Positions 9,287-17,057 are shown, counted from the stretch's first letter. The stretch is DNA of 45,127 bases from Pelodictyon luteolum (GCA_020721225.1 DYNE01000017.1:1-45127); one strand, 5' to 3'. Notes: generated by a model from the sequence alone, not told the origin. Numbers and translations are program-made.

Positions 9287-10270
9287 TTATGCGCTCTTTG
9301 CGACAGTTATCACCTCTGTCGGGGAAAAAAGGGAGGCCGTTGCCTGCCGGATACGTTTTTCGGCCATATCGAAGTAGTGCGGATCAATCTCCACGCCAAT
9401 CGAGTTCCGTCCCCAATTTGCTGCCGCAACGGTTGTGGTACCGGTTCCCATGAAAGGATCGAGAACCATATCGCCAACAAACGAGAACATGCGAACCAAA
9501 CGCGTGGCAAGTTCCTCCGGATAAGGAGCCGGATGATTTTTGGTCGATGCGCCGGTCACTCCGCTCCAGATCGACTGAAACCATTGCCGGTGGTTGTCGT
9601 CGGAAATCACGGAGAGCACTCGAGTCGCTACTGACGGCTTGCGGTATCCGCCCGGCTTGCGCTCCATAAGGATAAATTCGATATCGTTTTTGATAACGGC
9701 ATTCGGCTCATAGGGTTTTCCCAGAAAACCGGCACCGTTCCCGTTCGCTTCATAGTTGGCGTTTGCGATTTTGTGCCAGATAATGGGAGAAAGGTTGTCG
9801 TACCCGATCCTGCGGCAATGCTCCTGGATGGATGCGTGCAACGGCACAACGGTATGCCGTCCGTCATTTTTCCGCCGGGAGAGGCACACGTCACCCACAA
9901 CGCAGATCAGCCGTCCACCGGGGACAAGCACCCGGAAACAATGCTCCCATACTTCGTCAAGCTCCCGAAGGAACTCTTCATAATCCTCGATATCGCCAAG
10001 CTGATCTTCATGATCCCGATATTTCTTCAGCGTCCAGTAGGGCGGAGAGGTCAGCACAAGGTGAACCGATTCATCCTCTATAAACGCCAACCTGCGGGAG
10101 TCTCCCTGCACCAGCCGGTGCGATGTCTCCATCTGCTGGACTGCGGCCTCGATTGCTCCAAGCAGTTTTCTGTCTTTGGCAATGCGGGGAATATCGGTTT
10201 GCGGATTTTCGAGCGTTGCAACCGGTTCGGGCAGGTATCTTTCGTGATTATCTATTGCTGTCATCAACAT
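9287..10270 (-). CDS. Beta-class site-specific DNA methyltransferase
   Basis: Methylates DNA using S-adenosylmethionine and is the presumed protective partner of the adjacent endonuclease. Motif IV is TSPPYW (about residue 73) and comes before motif I, DPFMGTGTTTVAA (about residue 275); this order defines the beta class. SPPY rather than D/NPPY is typical of N4-cytosine methylases, although it does not prove the target base. Residues KSIWSGVTGASTKNHPAPYPEELATRLVRMFS form the usual segment before motif I. The first ATG has GAGAGGG about 11 nt upstream; a second ATG lies two codons in. From memory, characterised PaeR7I-type systems use a gamma-class adenine methylase, so the pairing is unusual. 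Confidence 0.9.
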   Translation of the reverse strand: MLMTAIDNHERYLPEPVATLENPQTDIPRIAKDRKLLGAIEAAVQQMETSHRLVQGDSRRLAFIEDESVHLVLTSPPYWTLKKYRDHEDQLGDIEDYEEFLRELDEVWEHCFRVLVPGGRLICVVGDVCLSRRKNDGRHTVVPLHASIQEHCRRIGYDNLSPIIWHKIANANYEANGNGAGFLGKPYEPNAVIKNDIEFILMERKPGGYRKPSVATRVLSVISDDNHRQWFQSIWSGVTGASTKNHPAPYPEELATRLVRMFSFVGDMVLDPFMGTGTTTVAAANWGRNSIGVEIDPHYFDMAEKRIRQATASLFSPTEVITVAKSA

Positions 10271-10358
10271 GTTTGCTGTTTCCCTCTCTCATTGAGTTAA
10301 TAACTTCCTCATATTCTCTATCACATAGCAATCATTCCGCATATCTGAAATGCATTAT

Positions 10359-10763
10359 TCAGGAATTGCCTGCCGTGTAATACTGCCTGAACTCCTCCGA
10401 CGGTTCGCGATCGGAGTATATATAGAGCGTATTGCCGACAGGATCGGCAACGGAAAAGCCCCGGTCGCCCCAGGGATGATCCTCCAGCGGCATGATGACA
10501 TCGAGTCCGGACCGGATCAGACGCTCGTGCTCAGCATCGACATCATCGACGCTCCAGTTGAGCGTTACCCCTTTGCCGCAGAATTCCGCCATGCCCTGAC
10601 GAGGCTGCATGAACTGGAGAGTCGGCCCATCCTTTCCAAAACGGAGATTGACATACCACCCGCAATCGAAAACAACCTCGGCAGAGAAATGACGCTGGTA
10701 GAATTCCCGGCACGCATCCACCCCGGATGTGCAGAAACAGGCCGAGAGAGCGTTGCTTTTCAT
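10359..10763 (-). CDS. VOC-superfamily (glyoxalase/bleomycin-resistance type) protein
   Basis: A 134-residue vicinal-oxygen-chelate protein built of two beta-alpha-beta-beta-beta units. Evidence is the N-terminal ACREFYQRHFSAEVVFDCGWYVNLRFG, the central VTLNWSVDDVDAEHERLIRSGLDV, and the terminal PWGDRGFSVADPVGNTLYIYS; the last is very typical of the family. Substrate cannot be told from sequence; bleomycin-binding relatives, lactoylglutathione lyases and antibiotic-resistance proteins look alike. It lies between scpA and the methylase gene on the same strand, with about 45 and 90 bp gaps. Confidence 0.85.
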   Translation of the reverse strand: MKSNALSACFCTSGVDACREFYQRHFSAEVVFDCGWYVNLRFGKDGPTLQFMQPRQGMAEFCGKGVTLNWSVDDVDAEHERLIRSGLDVIMPLEDHPWGDRGFSVADPVGNTLYIYSDREPSEEFRQYYTAGNS

Positions 10764-10809
10764 GGGTTCGATGCTATGAATTTACAAGCCAGGCGACAAC
10801 AAACCTCCA

Positions 10810-11535
10810 TTACGCTCCATCCCGTACTGCCATCCAGAAATCATCATAACCCTCCTTGACGACCACCACGATTTTTCCGTTGCGACACAACTCCAGCACG
10901 GCAAGAAAGGTCACGACAAAAATGATGCTTTCACCAACACCCTCCATCACCGATCGAAAAGAAACCTGTACCCGTTCGCAAAGTTTCGAAAGAATCAGCG
11001 CGCTCTGTTCCTCGACCGTTACCGGAGCATCCCTGACGTTGCGGATCATGGGTTTTGGAATATTTTCAAGCACCGACCGGTATGCCTTTATGAGATGATA
11101 GAGCGTAGGACGGTGAATCTCTTCATCAAGTTGATCGACAACAAGCGGATCGAACGATTCAGCAAAGCCTTTTGAAAAAAGTCGAGCCCGCTCATCGGCA
11201 TGTTCGCCGAGTTTGTCGGCACACTCCTTCATCTGTCGATATTCGAGAAGCTTCTGCACCAGTTCGGTTCGGGGATCGAATTCATCGGTATCTCCTGTCT
11301 CTGCAGAAGGGAGGGGAAGCAGCATTTTTGCTTTGATGCTCATCAGCATCGATGCCATATAAATAAATTCGGCGGCAACCTCAAGGCTCGTGGCCCGCAT
11401 CCCGTTTATGTAGGCAATAAACTCAGCCGTTATTCTCGAAATGGGAATATTGTAAATGTCCAGTTCATCGCGCCGGATAAAAAAAAGCAGGAGATCAAGA
11501 GGCCCTTCAAACTCTTCAAGAGTGATCCTGAACAT
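10810..11535 (-). CDS. scpA: Segregation and condensation protein A
   Basis: Kleisin subunit that bridges the SMC dimer in chromosome condensation. The N-terminal signature FRITLEEFEGPLDLLLFFIRRDELDIYNIPISRIT is unmistakable, and TSLEVAAEFIYMASMLMSIKAKMLLP follows as in the family. I take the ATG at 11535 (MFRITLEEF); a GTG start 11 codons upstream is possible and no clear ribosome binding site decides between them. The C-terminal winged-helix part continues to residue 241. scpB and smc are not in the window. It is divergent from the secreted TPR gene. Confidence 0.94.
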   Translation of the reverse strand: MFRITLEEFEGPLDLLLFFIRRDELDIYNIPISRITAEFIAYINGMRATSLEVAAEFIYMASMLMSIKAKMLLPLPSAETGDTDEFDPRTELVQKLLEYRQMKECADKLGEHADERARLFSKGFAESFDPLVVDQLDEEIHRPTLYHLIKAYRSVLENIPKPMIRNVRDAPVTVEEQSALILSKLCERVQVSFRSVMEGVGESIIFVVTFLAVLELCRNGKIVVVVKEGYDDFWMAVRDGA

Positions 11536-11853
11536 GACTGTGCCGTGAGCATTTATACTGTTGGACACCTCAACAAACCGGCACGAATCACTCGTAAAGT
11601 CGTACGAACGATCATAGTGCCAGGAACCGGCAAACCAGAGGACTCAGTACGGTTTTTCGTAACGCCCTGTTTCAGGCAAGATAGAAATAAACTGCATGAT
11701 TACGTAAAAATAACCCGTCGAAATCTTACTATTGAATAGAAGCGCCCGGAAACTTTCAAACGGATGCTGCATATTACTAATGATGCTATCTATTAAGAAA
11801 CCCGACTATTGCACGCATTATATACACCTGATTACACATCACCCTTCGAACCG

Positions 11854-12426
11854 ATGAATAAAAAAATGAGTGCCTCGATGTTTTCCATCGCCATAATCCT
11901 GTTAATCATTGCAAGCACCACAGCTTTGGCCGGGCAGGAAAACGATTATTTCAACAGAGGATATGAAAAACACCTGCAGGGAGATCTCAAGGCGGCCATC
12001 AAGGATTACACCTCTGCGATTGAAAAAAATCCCCGATTTACCATGGCTTACCAGATGAGAGGAGCCGTATGGCAGAGAATGAGAGTGTACGACAAAGCCA
12101 TCAATGACTTTTCCATGGTGATCACTTTCGGAGAGACGCATTTTCAGGCCGTCGGTTACTACAACCGGGGAATTGTTAAAAATATGGCCGGCGATTTCTT
12201 CGGAGCGATTACCGATTTCAACGAGGCACTGAACATCGACAAAAAAATAGCTGCAGCTTACTTTCACCGCGGCATAGCAAAAAGCCGAACAGGAGACTCA
12301 TTCGGCCGCATCCAGGACTTCAGGGAAGCGGCAAGGCTCGGAGATGTCAATGCAGAAAAGTGGCTTAATACGTACTACCCGACATGGAAACAGCCGGTAG
12401 CCGTTGCGCCACTTCTGACTAACTGA
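11854..12426 (+). CDS. Secreted TPR-repeat protein
   Basis: A 190-residue protein with a Sec signal peptide (MNKKMSASMFSIAIILLIIASTTALA, likely cut before GQENDY), so probably periplasmic. The mature part is three to four tetratricopeptide repeats: DYFNRGYEKHLQGDLKAAIKDYTSAIEKNP, FTMAYQMRGAVWQRMRVYDKAINDFS, QAVGYYNRGIVKNMAGDFFGAITDFNEALNI, and AAAYFHRGIAKSRTGDSFGRIQDFREAARLGD. Such repeats mediate protein-protein contact; the partner is unknown. The frame is open 15 codons upstream of the chosen ATG, but only this start gives a proper signal peptide. It converges on glnB across a strong bidirectional terminator. Confidence 0.85.
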   Translation: MNKKMSASMFSIAIILLIIASTTALAGQENDYFNRGYEKHLQGDLKAAIKDYTSAIEKNPRFTMAYQMRGAVWQRMRVYDKAINDFSMVITFGETHFQAVGYYNRGIVKNMAGDFFGAITDFNEALNIDKKIAAAYFHRGIAKSRTGDSFGRIQDFREAARLGDVNAEKWLNTYYPTWKQPVAVAPLLTN

Positions 12427-12439
12427 AATACGACGAAAC

Positions 12440-12490
12440 ATCCGTAAACTGAAAGAGCTGCCGGAGAGGCAGCTCTTTCAGTTTACGGAT
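12440..12490. terminator. Long perfect hairpin between convergent TPR and glnB genes
   Basis: A perfect inverted repeat with 23-bp arms (12440-12462 and 12468-12490) and a 5-nt loop, GGAGA. The inner stem GAAAGAGCTGCC is GC-rich and the outer part AT-rich, so both strands have weak T/A-containing flanks. Its position between two convergent genes marks it as a bidirectional terminator. Confidence 0.8.
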
Positions 12491-12502
12491 ATCCTTTGTT
12501 AC

Positions 12503-12844
12503 TTATATAGCTTTTCCGCCTTTCTCGCGGGTACGGATACGGATGCACTCTTCGAGATGTGTGATAAATATCTTGCCGTCGCCAACCTCTCCAACGCCAT
12601 GCCTGGCCGCTTCGATGATGGTATCAAGCGTGATATCGACAAACTCCTCATTAACGGCAATATCAAGCCTTATTTTCGGAATAAGGTTCGGAGCTATTTT
12701 CTGACCTCTGTAGATTTCAATATCCTCCTGCCGTCCATGACCGGTCACCCGACTTACGGTTATTCTTGTAATATCAGCCTGAATCAGCGCCTCCCGGACA
12801 TGATCGAGCCTGTCGGGCTGAATGATTGCAGTAATCAGTTTCAT
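12503..12844 (-). CDS. glnB: PII nitrogen regulatory protein with altered T-loop
   Basis: Trimeric sensor of 2-oxoglutarate and ATP/ADP; the partner gene amt, 9 bp upstream, makes it a GlnK-type regulator of ammonium uptake. The core is clear: MKLITAIIQPDRLDHVREAL, the B-loop GEVGDGKIFI and the C-terminal IRIRTREKGGKAI. Compared with E. coli GlnB, the T-loop is one residue shorter (GHGRQEDIEIYRG) and the segment that carries the uridylylated Tyr51 (GAEYMVDFLPK) reads GQKIAPNLIPK, so the modified tyrosine is absent. Tyr46-equivalent is kept. It should therefore signal by ligand binding, not by uridylylation. Length is 113 aa, as usual. Confidence 0.93.
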   Translation of the reverse strand: MKLITAIIQPDRLDHVREALIQADITRITVSRVTGHGRQEDIEIYRGQKIAPNLIPKIRLDIAVNEEFVDITLDTIIEAARHGVGEVGDGKIFITHLEECIRIRTREKGGKAI

Positions 12845-12853
12845 CGCAAGCGT

Positions 12854-14185
12854 TTAGTTTAAGTTAATAAGACCGTATCCCTGTTCGCCGTGCATGCTGT
12901 GGTCAAGACCCGACATCTCTTCGTCTTCGCTGATACGCAATCCGATGGTCTTCTCGATAATGAAAAGCAGAATAAGCGACACGATGGCGGCATAGGCAAT
13001 GGTAACACCAACTGCGGTAGCCTGAACGCCGAGCTGCTGCCAGACGGTCCAGCTGCCGCCGACTTTTGCGGCTGCATCGGCCATCCATGACGGACGGATG
13101 AAAAAGGTAAGCGCCAGAGCCCCGACAATACCGCCGACGCCATGTATCCCGAATGCATCGAGACTGTCGTCATAACCGATTTTGTTCTTGAGCATGATGG
13201 CAAGGTAGCAGAACACGGCGGCAAGCGCGCCGAGCGCAAGCGCGCCGACAGGCTGAACCACGCCGGCTGCCGGAGTAATGGCGACAAGACCGGCAAGAAT
13301 ACCCGAGGCCACACCGAGGCTGGTTGCCTTGCCGTGCTGGAACATCTCGATCATCATCCAGGTAAACGCGCCGGCTGCGGCGGCCATCTGGGTAACGGTA
13401 AGCGCTCTGGCAGTTGCAAGATTGCTGGCAATGGCGCTGCCGGCATTGAAACCAAACCATCCCACCCAGAGAAGGCCCGCTCCCATGAGGGTCATAACAA
13501 GATTATTCGGATGCATGACGTTTCTGGGATATCCCCTGCGAGCGCCGAGATAAAGCGCGGCAACCAGAGCGGTAACGCCCGAAGAAATGTGCACCACCGT
13601 ACCTCCGGCAAAATCGATGGCCCCCATTGCACCGAGATTGAAGAGGAAACCGTCGGCAGCCCATACCCAATGGCAGATCGGGCTGTAAACGATAATGCTC
13701 CAGAGCGCAATGAAAACTGCATAGCCCTTGAAGTTCACCCGCTCTGCAAAAGCGCCGGCAATCAGCGCGGGAGTGATGATTGCGAACTTGCCCTGGAACA
13801 TGGCAAAGACATACTCGGGAATCTGGGTGGACATGATAGTGTCATCGATGCCCTGCAGAAGAAAATACTTGCTGTCCCAACCGATAAAACCGCCCAGAAT
13901 ACCAGGTCCGAAACTCAGAGCATAACCCAGTGTAGGCCAGAGCACTCCGATGATGACCATTGCGGCAAAACTGTGCATCATGGTGCCGATAACGTTTTTG
14001 GTGCGAACCAGACCGCCGTAGAACATGGCAAGCCCGGGAACCATAAGCAATACAAGCGCTGTAGATGTAAGCATCCACGAAGTAGTCCCGCTGTCGGTAA
14101 CAACCTCTTCAGCCCCCAATGCAGTACCGCTGAACATCATTGCCGCAGTAAGCAGCAGTAATGGAAATGAAAACCTTTTCATCAT
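12854..14185 (-). CDS. amt: Ammonium transporter
   Basis: Trimeric inner-membrane channel for ammonium. The 443-residue chain starts with a cleavable signal peptide (KRFSFPLLLLTAAMMFSGTALG) followed by eleven hydrophobic segments. Family motifs include MVPGLAMFYGGLVRTKN, the DFAGGTVVHISSG block with the first pore histidine region and DAFGIHGVGGIVGAL with the second. The C-terminal cytoplasmic tail (KTIGLRISEDEEMSGLDHSMHGEQGYGLINLN) is the part that PII proteins contact. Two ATGs are adjacent at the start. It forms an operon with glnB; a promoter with a palindrome over its -10 box lies about 50 bp upstream. Confidence 0.96.
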   Translation of the reverse strand: MMKRFSFPLLLLTAAMMFSGTALGAEEVVTDSGTTSWMLTSTALVLLMVPGLAMFYGGLVRTKNVIGTMMHSFAAMVIIGVLWPTLGYALSFGPGILGGFIGWDSKYFLLQGIDDTIMSTQIPEYVFAMFQGKFAIITPALIAGAFAERVNFKGYAVFIALWSIIVYSPICHWVWAADGFLFNLGAMGAIDFAGGTVVHISSGVTALVAALYLGARRGYPRNVMHPNNLVMTLMGAGLLWVGWFGFNAGSAIASNLATARALTVTQMAAAAGAFTWMMIEMFQHGKATSLGVASGILAGLVAITPAAGVVQPVGALALGALAAVFCYLAIMLKNKIGYDDSLDAFGIHGVGGIVGALALTFFIRPSWMADAAAKVGGSWTVWQQLGVQATAVGVTIAYAAIVSLILLFIIEKTIGLRISEDEEMSGLDHSMHGEQGYGLINLN

Positions 14186-14641
14186 ATCCCGATGGTTTAA
14201 AAATTACATAAAACCTTAATATTTTAATTTTACTACACAATAGTAGTAAAATTATTAACCATAAACAAGAAATCAACATATTTTATAACAAAGACGTAGG
14301 ATTTTACAGGGAAAAAAAGAAAAAACGGCCCGTATCCGCAATTACCTGCAGGACGCGGAAGGTCACAGGCGGGATAAAAAAACAAAAAAAGTAAACGGAA
14401 ATGCGGGATAACGTAAAAAAGGGCGGCTTTTCAGGAAAACAAAAAATAAATCACGATTTTGTATATTTTTATTTGTATTTCTGTTTCTTGCGGGTGTTTT
14501 TATTTTTGAAAACAACTGCTAATTGCGGTAAATTGGGTTATTAATTAGCCAATGGTTGGCTGATCGCGTTCAAATAATTTGTGCCTTGGTTGTTTGTATG
14601 CGGTTCTTTTCTATCAATGCACATGTTTACTGAGACTAACA
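14186..14641. other. Divergent intergenic region amt / RNA-binding protein
   Basis: About 455 bp with no credible gene. The amt-proximal side holds the palindrome and promoter at 14225-14268. The rest is AT-rich and purine-rich on the plus strand (14300-14450), then T-rich (14460-14515). A short inverted repeat, AGCCAA-TGG-TTGGCT, lies at 14547-14561, about 80 bp before the RNA-binding protein start, where a long untranslated leader would be. No tRNA or known riboswitch was recognised. Confidence 0.6.
14225..14268 (-). promoter_or_regulatory. amt-glnB promoter with palindromic operator
   Basis: A perfect inverted repeat with 12-bp arms (14225-14236 and 14243-14254, core TTTTACTAC / GTAGTAAAA) and a 6-nt spacer. 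On the minus strand a candidate -35 TTGTTT (14263-14268) and -10 TACTAT (14240-14245) are separated by exactly 17 bp, with the -10 inside the repeat. This geometry suits repression by a dimeric regulator; the regulator is unknown. Confidence 0.55.
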
Positions 14642-14914
14642 ATGAATATCTACATTGGCAATTTACCCTACTCCGTTACCGAAGACGATCTTCGTGATGT
14701 ATTCTCCCAGTTCGGACAGGTCGACAGCGCTAACATCATCACCGACAAGTTTTCAGGCCGCTCGAAAGGGTTTGGGTTTGTTGACATGCCTAATGACGGT
14801 GAAGCCCGCGAAGCTATCGAATCCATGAACGACAAGGATCTTAAAGGCCGTACCATAAAGGTTAACGAAGCCAGGCCACGTGAAGAACGCCCCGCAAGAA
14901 GAGACCGCTATTGA
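14642..14914 (+). CDS. RRM-type RNA-binding protein
   Basis: A 90-residue single RNA recognition motif protein. RNP2 is IYIGNLPY at residues 3-10 and RNP1 is KGFGFVDM at about residues 41-48, followed by the typical EAIESMNDKDLKGRTIKVNEARPRE. The C-terminus is Arg-rich (REERPARRDRY), adding nonspecific RNA affinity. Cyanobacteria and Chlorobi carry several of these Rbp proteins; cold-shock induction is known for cyanobacterial ones, but is inferred here. The frame extends 21 codons upstream of the chosen ATG without similarity. A long T-rich leader precedes it. Confidence 0.93.
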   Translation: MNIYIGNLPYSVTEDDLRDVFSQFGQVDSANIITDKFSGRSKGFGFVDMPNDGEAREAIESMNDKDLKGRTIKVNEARPREERPARRDRY

Positions 14915-14933
14915 TTCTCCTTTTGACCAGTAT

Positions 14934-14980
14934 AAAAAACAGCCGGACAGAAACATAAACATTCTGACCGGCTGTTTTTT
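14934..14980. terminator. Bidirectional terminator between RNA-binding and ferritin-like genes
   Basis: Arms of 13 bp at 14934-14946 and 14968-14980 with A6 on the left and T6 on the right, centred on CAGCCGG/CCGGCTG. An inner CAGAA/TTCTG pair extends the stem. It acts for both convergent genes. Confidence 0.9.
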
Positions 14981-14999
14981 ATCGTCCGCATTGAAAACC

Positions 15000-15494
15000 T
15001 TATCTTGTCAGGATGACGCCCACATCCTCGAGAAGAGACTGAAGATCTTCCTCATGCTCCACCTCATCCTGCAGTATCTGTACCGCAAGGTTATAGGTCA
15101 CAGGATCCTTCATGCCGATCTCCTGAATGATACTGTTATATACATTGATGGCACACTGCTCTCCGGCAATGTTCTGTTCGAGAATTTTCTTCACGAAAGG
15201 ATCGTCAGGAGCGTCATAACCGCAGTTCGTCCAGGTAAACCACTCTCTGGGGTTGGTAATCGGAGTCCCTCCAAGCTGGATGATTCTGGCAGTTACCATA
15301 TCGGCATGACGCAACTCGTCGGCGGCATGCTGCAGCAGTTCTGCAATAACGGCATCCTTCATCGGTCCCTGTACCACCTTCGAACCGAGCCAGTACTGAT
15401 AATAAGCAAGCCATTCATCAGCGAACGCCTTGTTGAGCAACTCAAGCACGCGCGGCAGATGTTCTCCCACGATTTCACGTCCTCTTGATCCCAT
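15000..15494 (-). CDS. Ferritin-like diiron protein
   Basis: A 164-residue four-helix-bundle ferritin/bacterioferritin/Dps-like protein. The metal ligands are seen as Glu in FADEWLAYYQYW (about residue 27), ExxH in ADELRHADM (about 58-65), Glu in NIAGEQCAINVYN (about 110), and ExxH-like EDEVEHEED near residue 145. This is the pattern of DPS-like and bacterioferritin ferroxidase centres; it should oxidise or store iron, or protect DNA against peroxide. A good Shine-Dalgarno GGAG lies 8 nt from the ATG. An 8-bp inverted repeat (ATTTGTCG at 15546 / CGACAAAT at 15576) lies upstream and might be an operator. Confidence 0.85.
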   Translation of the reverse strand: MGSRGREIVGEHLPRVLELLNKAFADEWLAYYQYWLGSKVVQGPMKDAVIAELLQHAADELRHADMVTARIIQLGGTPITNPREWFTWTNCGYDAPDDPFVKKILEQNIAGEQCAINVYNSIIQEIGMKDPVTYNLAVQILQDEVEHEEDLQSLLEDVGVILTR

Positions 15495-15598
15495 TGTAAT
15501 TACTCCTTTTAACCTGTTGTATTGACTTTTCCGGTCACCGCGATCATTTGTCGAGAATTAACGCACCTGAGGACGCGACAAATTATCGGCGGCATCCG

Positions 15599-16540
15599 TT
15601 ATTTGTTATTTGAAACAAGATCCTGCAGCGCATCGGCAAGAACGGGATACCGAAAAACGAAGCCGTTCCGTTCGAGAGCGCCGGGAATAACCCTCTGACC
15701 TTTCACAGCGTACTCCGCCCCTTCGCCCATCAGCAACTGCACAGCGAGTTTCGGGACAGGAAAGAGTGAGGGGCGACCCATTACCTTGCCAAGTTCCCGT
15801 GCAAAATCATTCATGGTCGCCGGCAGAGGAGCCACCGCATTGACGGCTCCGGAATAGCGGGAATCGTCAAGTATATCGATAATGCAGTTTATTTCATCGT
15901 CAAGATGAATCCATGAAAGGCACTGCCGTCCGGAACCGACAGGGCCGCCGAGAAAAAAGCTGAATGGAGCGATCATTTTCTGAAGCATCCCGCCTTTCGT
16001 GGAAAAAACAATCCCGGTACGAAGAAGAACGAGACGGACGCCGATATCTGCAGCCGGAAGCGCGGCTTTTTCCCAGTCAATACATATTTTCGCAAGAAAG
16101 TCCCTGCCCTCCGGACCGGACTCGTCGAGATCGGGAGTGTCGCTGCACTGCTCGAATGAACCGTAGTACCCGATAGCCGAAGCGGATATAAATACCCCCG
16201 GTTTCCGGGCCGCGGCAGCAATAGCCGAAACCATGTGTTTCGTGCCGTTAATTCTCGAATCGTAACACTCTTTTTTGTGTTCTTCCGTCCACCGCGATTC
16301 GAGCAGGGGTTTCCCTGCCAGGTGAATAATCGCTTTTGCCCCATCCACATCGGCCACCCACTCTCCTGACGTCATATCTGAATCCCACCGTACATAGGCC
16401 GAGGCTCCGGGAACCTTTTCGGCAGCTCCCCCTGTCGAACGGGCAAACAGCACGACCTTCTCTCCTCTGGCAATCAGCCGTCGGGCAAGTTCGGCGCCGA
16501 TAACCCCGGTCGCTCCTGTAATAACTATATGACCTTCCAT
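15599..16540 (-). CDS. TIGR01777-family NAD(P)-dependent epimerase (YfcH-like)
   Basis: A 313-residue extended short-chain dehydrogenase-like protein. The Rossmann dinucleotide site is ITGATGVIGAELARRL at the N-terminus; AKAIIHLAGKPL and ASAIGYYGSFEQ (Tyr of the YxxxK-like region) are typical for the YfcH/SulA-homologue family. Its C-terminal DUF1731 region reads MGRPSLFPVPKLAVQLLMGEGAEYAVKGQRVIPGAL. The substrate is unknown. It stands alone; an imperfect palindrome, TGACGG-C-CCGTCA, lies just upstream at 16559-16571. Confidence 0.9.
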   Translation of the reverse strand: MEGHIVITGATGVIGAELARRLIARGEKVVLFARSTGGAAEKVPGASAYVRWDSDMTSGEWVADVDGAKAIIHLAGKPLLESRWTEEHKKECYDSRINGTKHMVSAIAAAARKPGVFISASAIGYYGSFEQCSDTPDLDESGPEGRDFLAKICIDWEKAALPAADIGVRLVLLRTGIVFSTKGGMLQKMIAPFSFFLGGPVGSGRQCLSWIHLDDEINCIIDILDDSRYSGAVNAVAPLPATMNDFARELGKVMGRPSLFPVPKLAVQLLMGEGAEYAVKGQRVIPGALERNGFVFRYPVLADALQDLVSNNK

Positions 16541-16671
16541 AATTCTGATCAGGTTTCATGACGGCCCGTCAGAATCCTAACGGATAACAGGCCTTAAAAC
16601 CTTTTTGAACTGTCAATTACCGGTAATAATTCCCGTTACTGCCAGGAAACGCGGAACGAAAAAAAGAAATT

Positions 16672-17031
16672 TCAGTACTCATCTCCATTGATCAGCAGAA
16701 TCACCTGCCGATCATCCCCAAGCAAATCAGTTGCCTCTTGCGACCACTTACGGGAGGCAACCTCAAGCCGACTTATCACATAATCCTCAAAATCATCGAG
16801 CAGACATTCGTCACCGTCGAACTCTTTCGGAGAGGTAATTTTGATAAGGATACTCGGCTCGGCCTTTTCGCCCTCTCCGTACGAACCAAACTCGATAACA
16901 ACGTCACTCTCGCCGGTTCCAACGAGAGGAACCAGCCTGCCGGTCTCGACAAGCTCTTTGGCTATGCTCTGCAGATCGGCAAGAACTCCCGCAAATCTCT
17001 CGTCCTGATGAAGATTGATGCTTTGACTCAT
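16672..17031 (-). CDS. Hypothetical protein downstream of glmS
   Basis: A 119-residue acidic protein that I do not recognise. It lacks signal peptide and membrane segments, is rich in Asp and Glu (GTGESDVVIEFGSYGEGEKAEP, SPKEFDGDECLLDDFEDYV), and ends with a hydrophobic strand, RQVILLINGDEY. It begins 26 bp after the glmS stop on the same strand and ATG plus reading frame are clean, so it is probably a real, co-transcribed gene. A function linked to cell-wall sugar synthesis would be guesswork. The 130 bp beyond its stop contain a 12-bp palindrome ATTACCGGTAAT (16616-16627) and no clear terminator. Confidence 0.7.
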   Translation of the reverse strand: MSQSINLHQDERFAGVLADLQSIAKELVETGRLVPLVGTGESDVVIEFGSYGEGEKAEPSILIKITSPKEFDGDECLLDDFEDYVISRLEVASRKWSQEATDLLGDDRQVILLINGDEY

Positions 17032-17057
17032 TTCCTGCGGCTTTGATTGAAGTTTAT

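Noticed and set aside
13142-14161. 339-codon open frame on the plus strand opposite amt
   Set aside because: Antisense to the transporter, low-complexity polar protein with no recognisable domain.
14535-14552. GG-N10-GC spacing before the RNA-binding protein gene as a sigma-54 promoter
   Set aside because: The spacing fits, but GGTTATTAATTAGC lacks the GGCAC and TTGC parts of the consensus.
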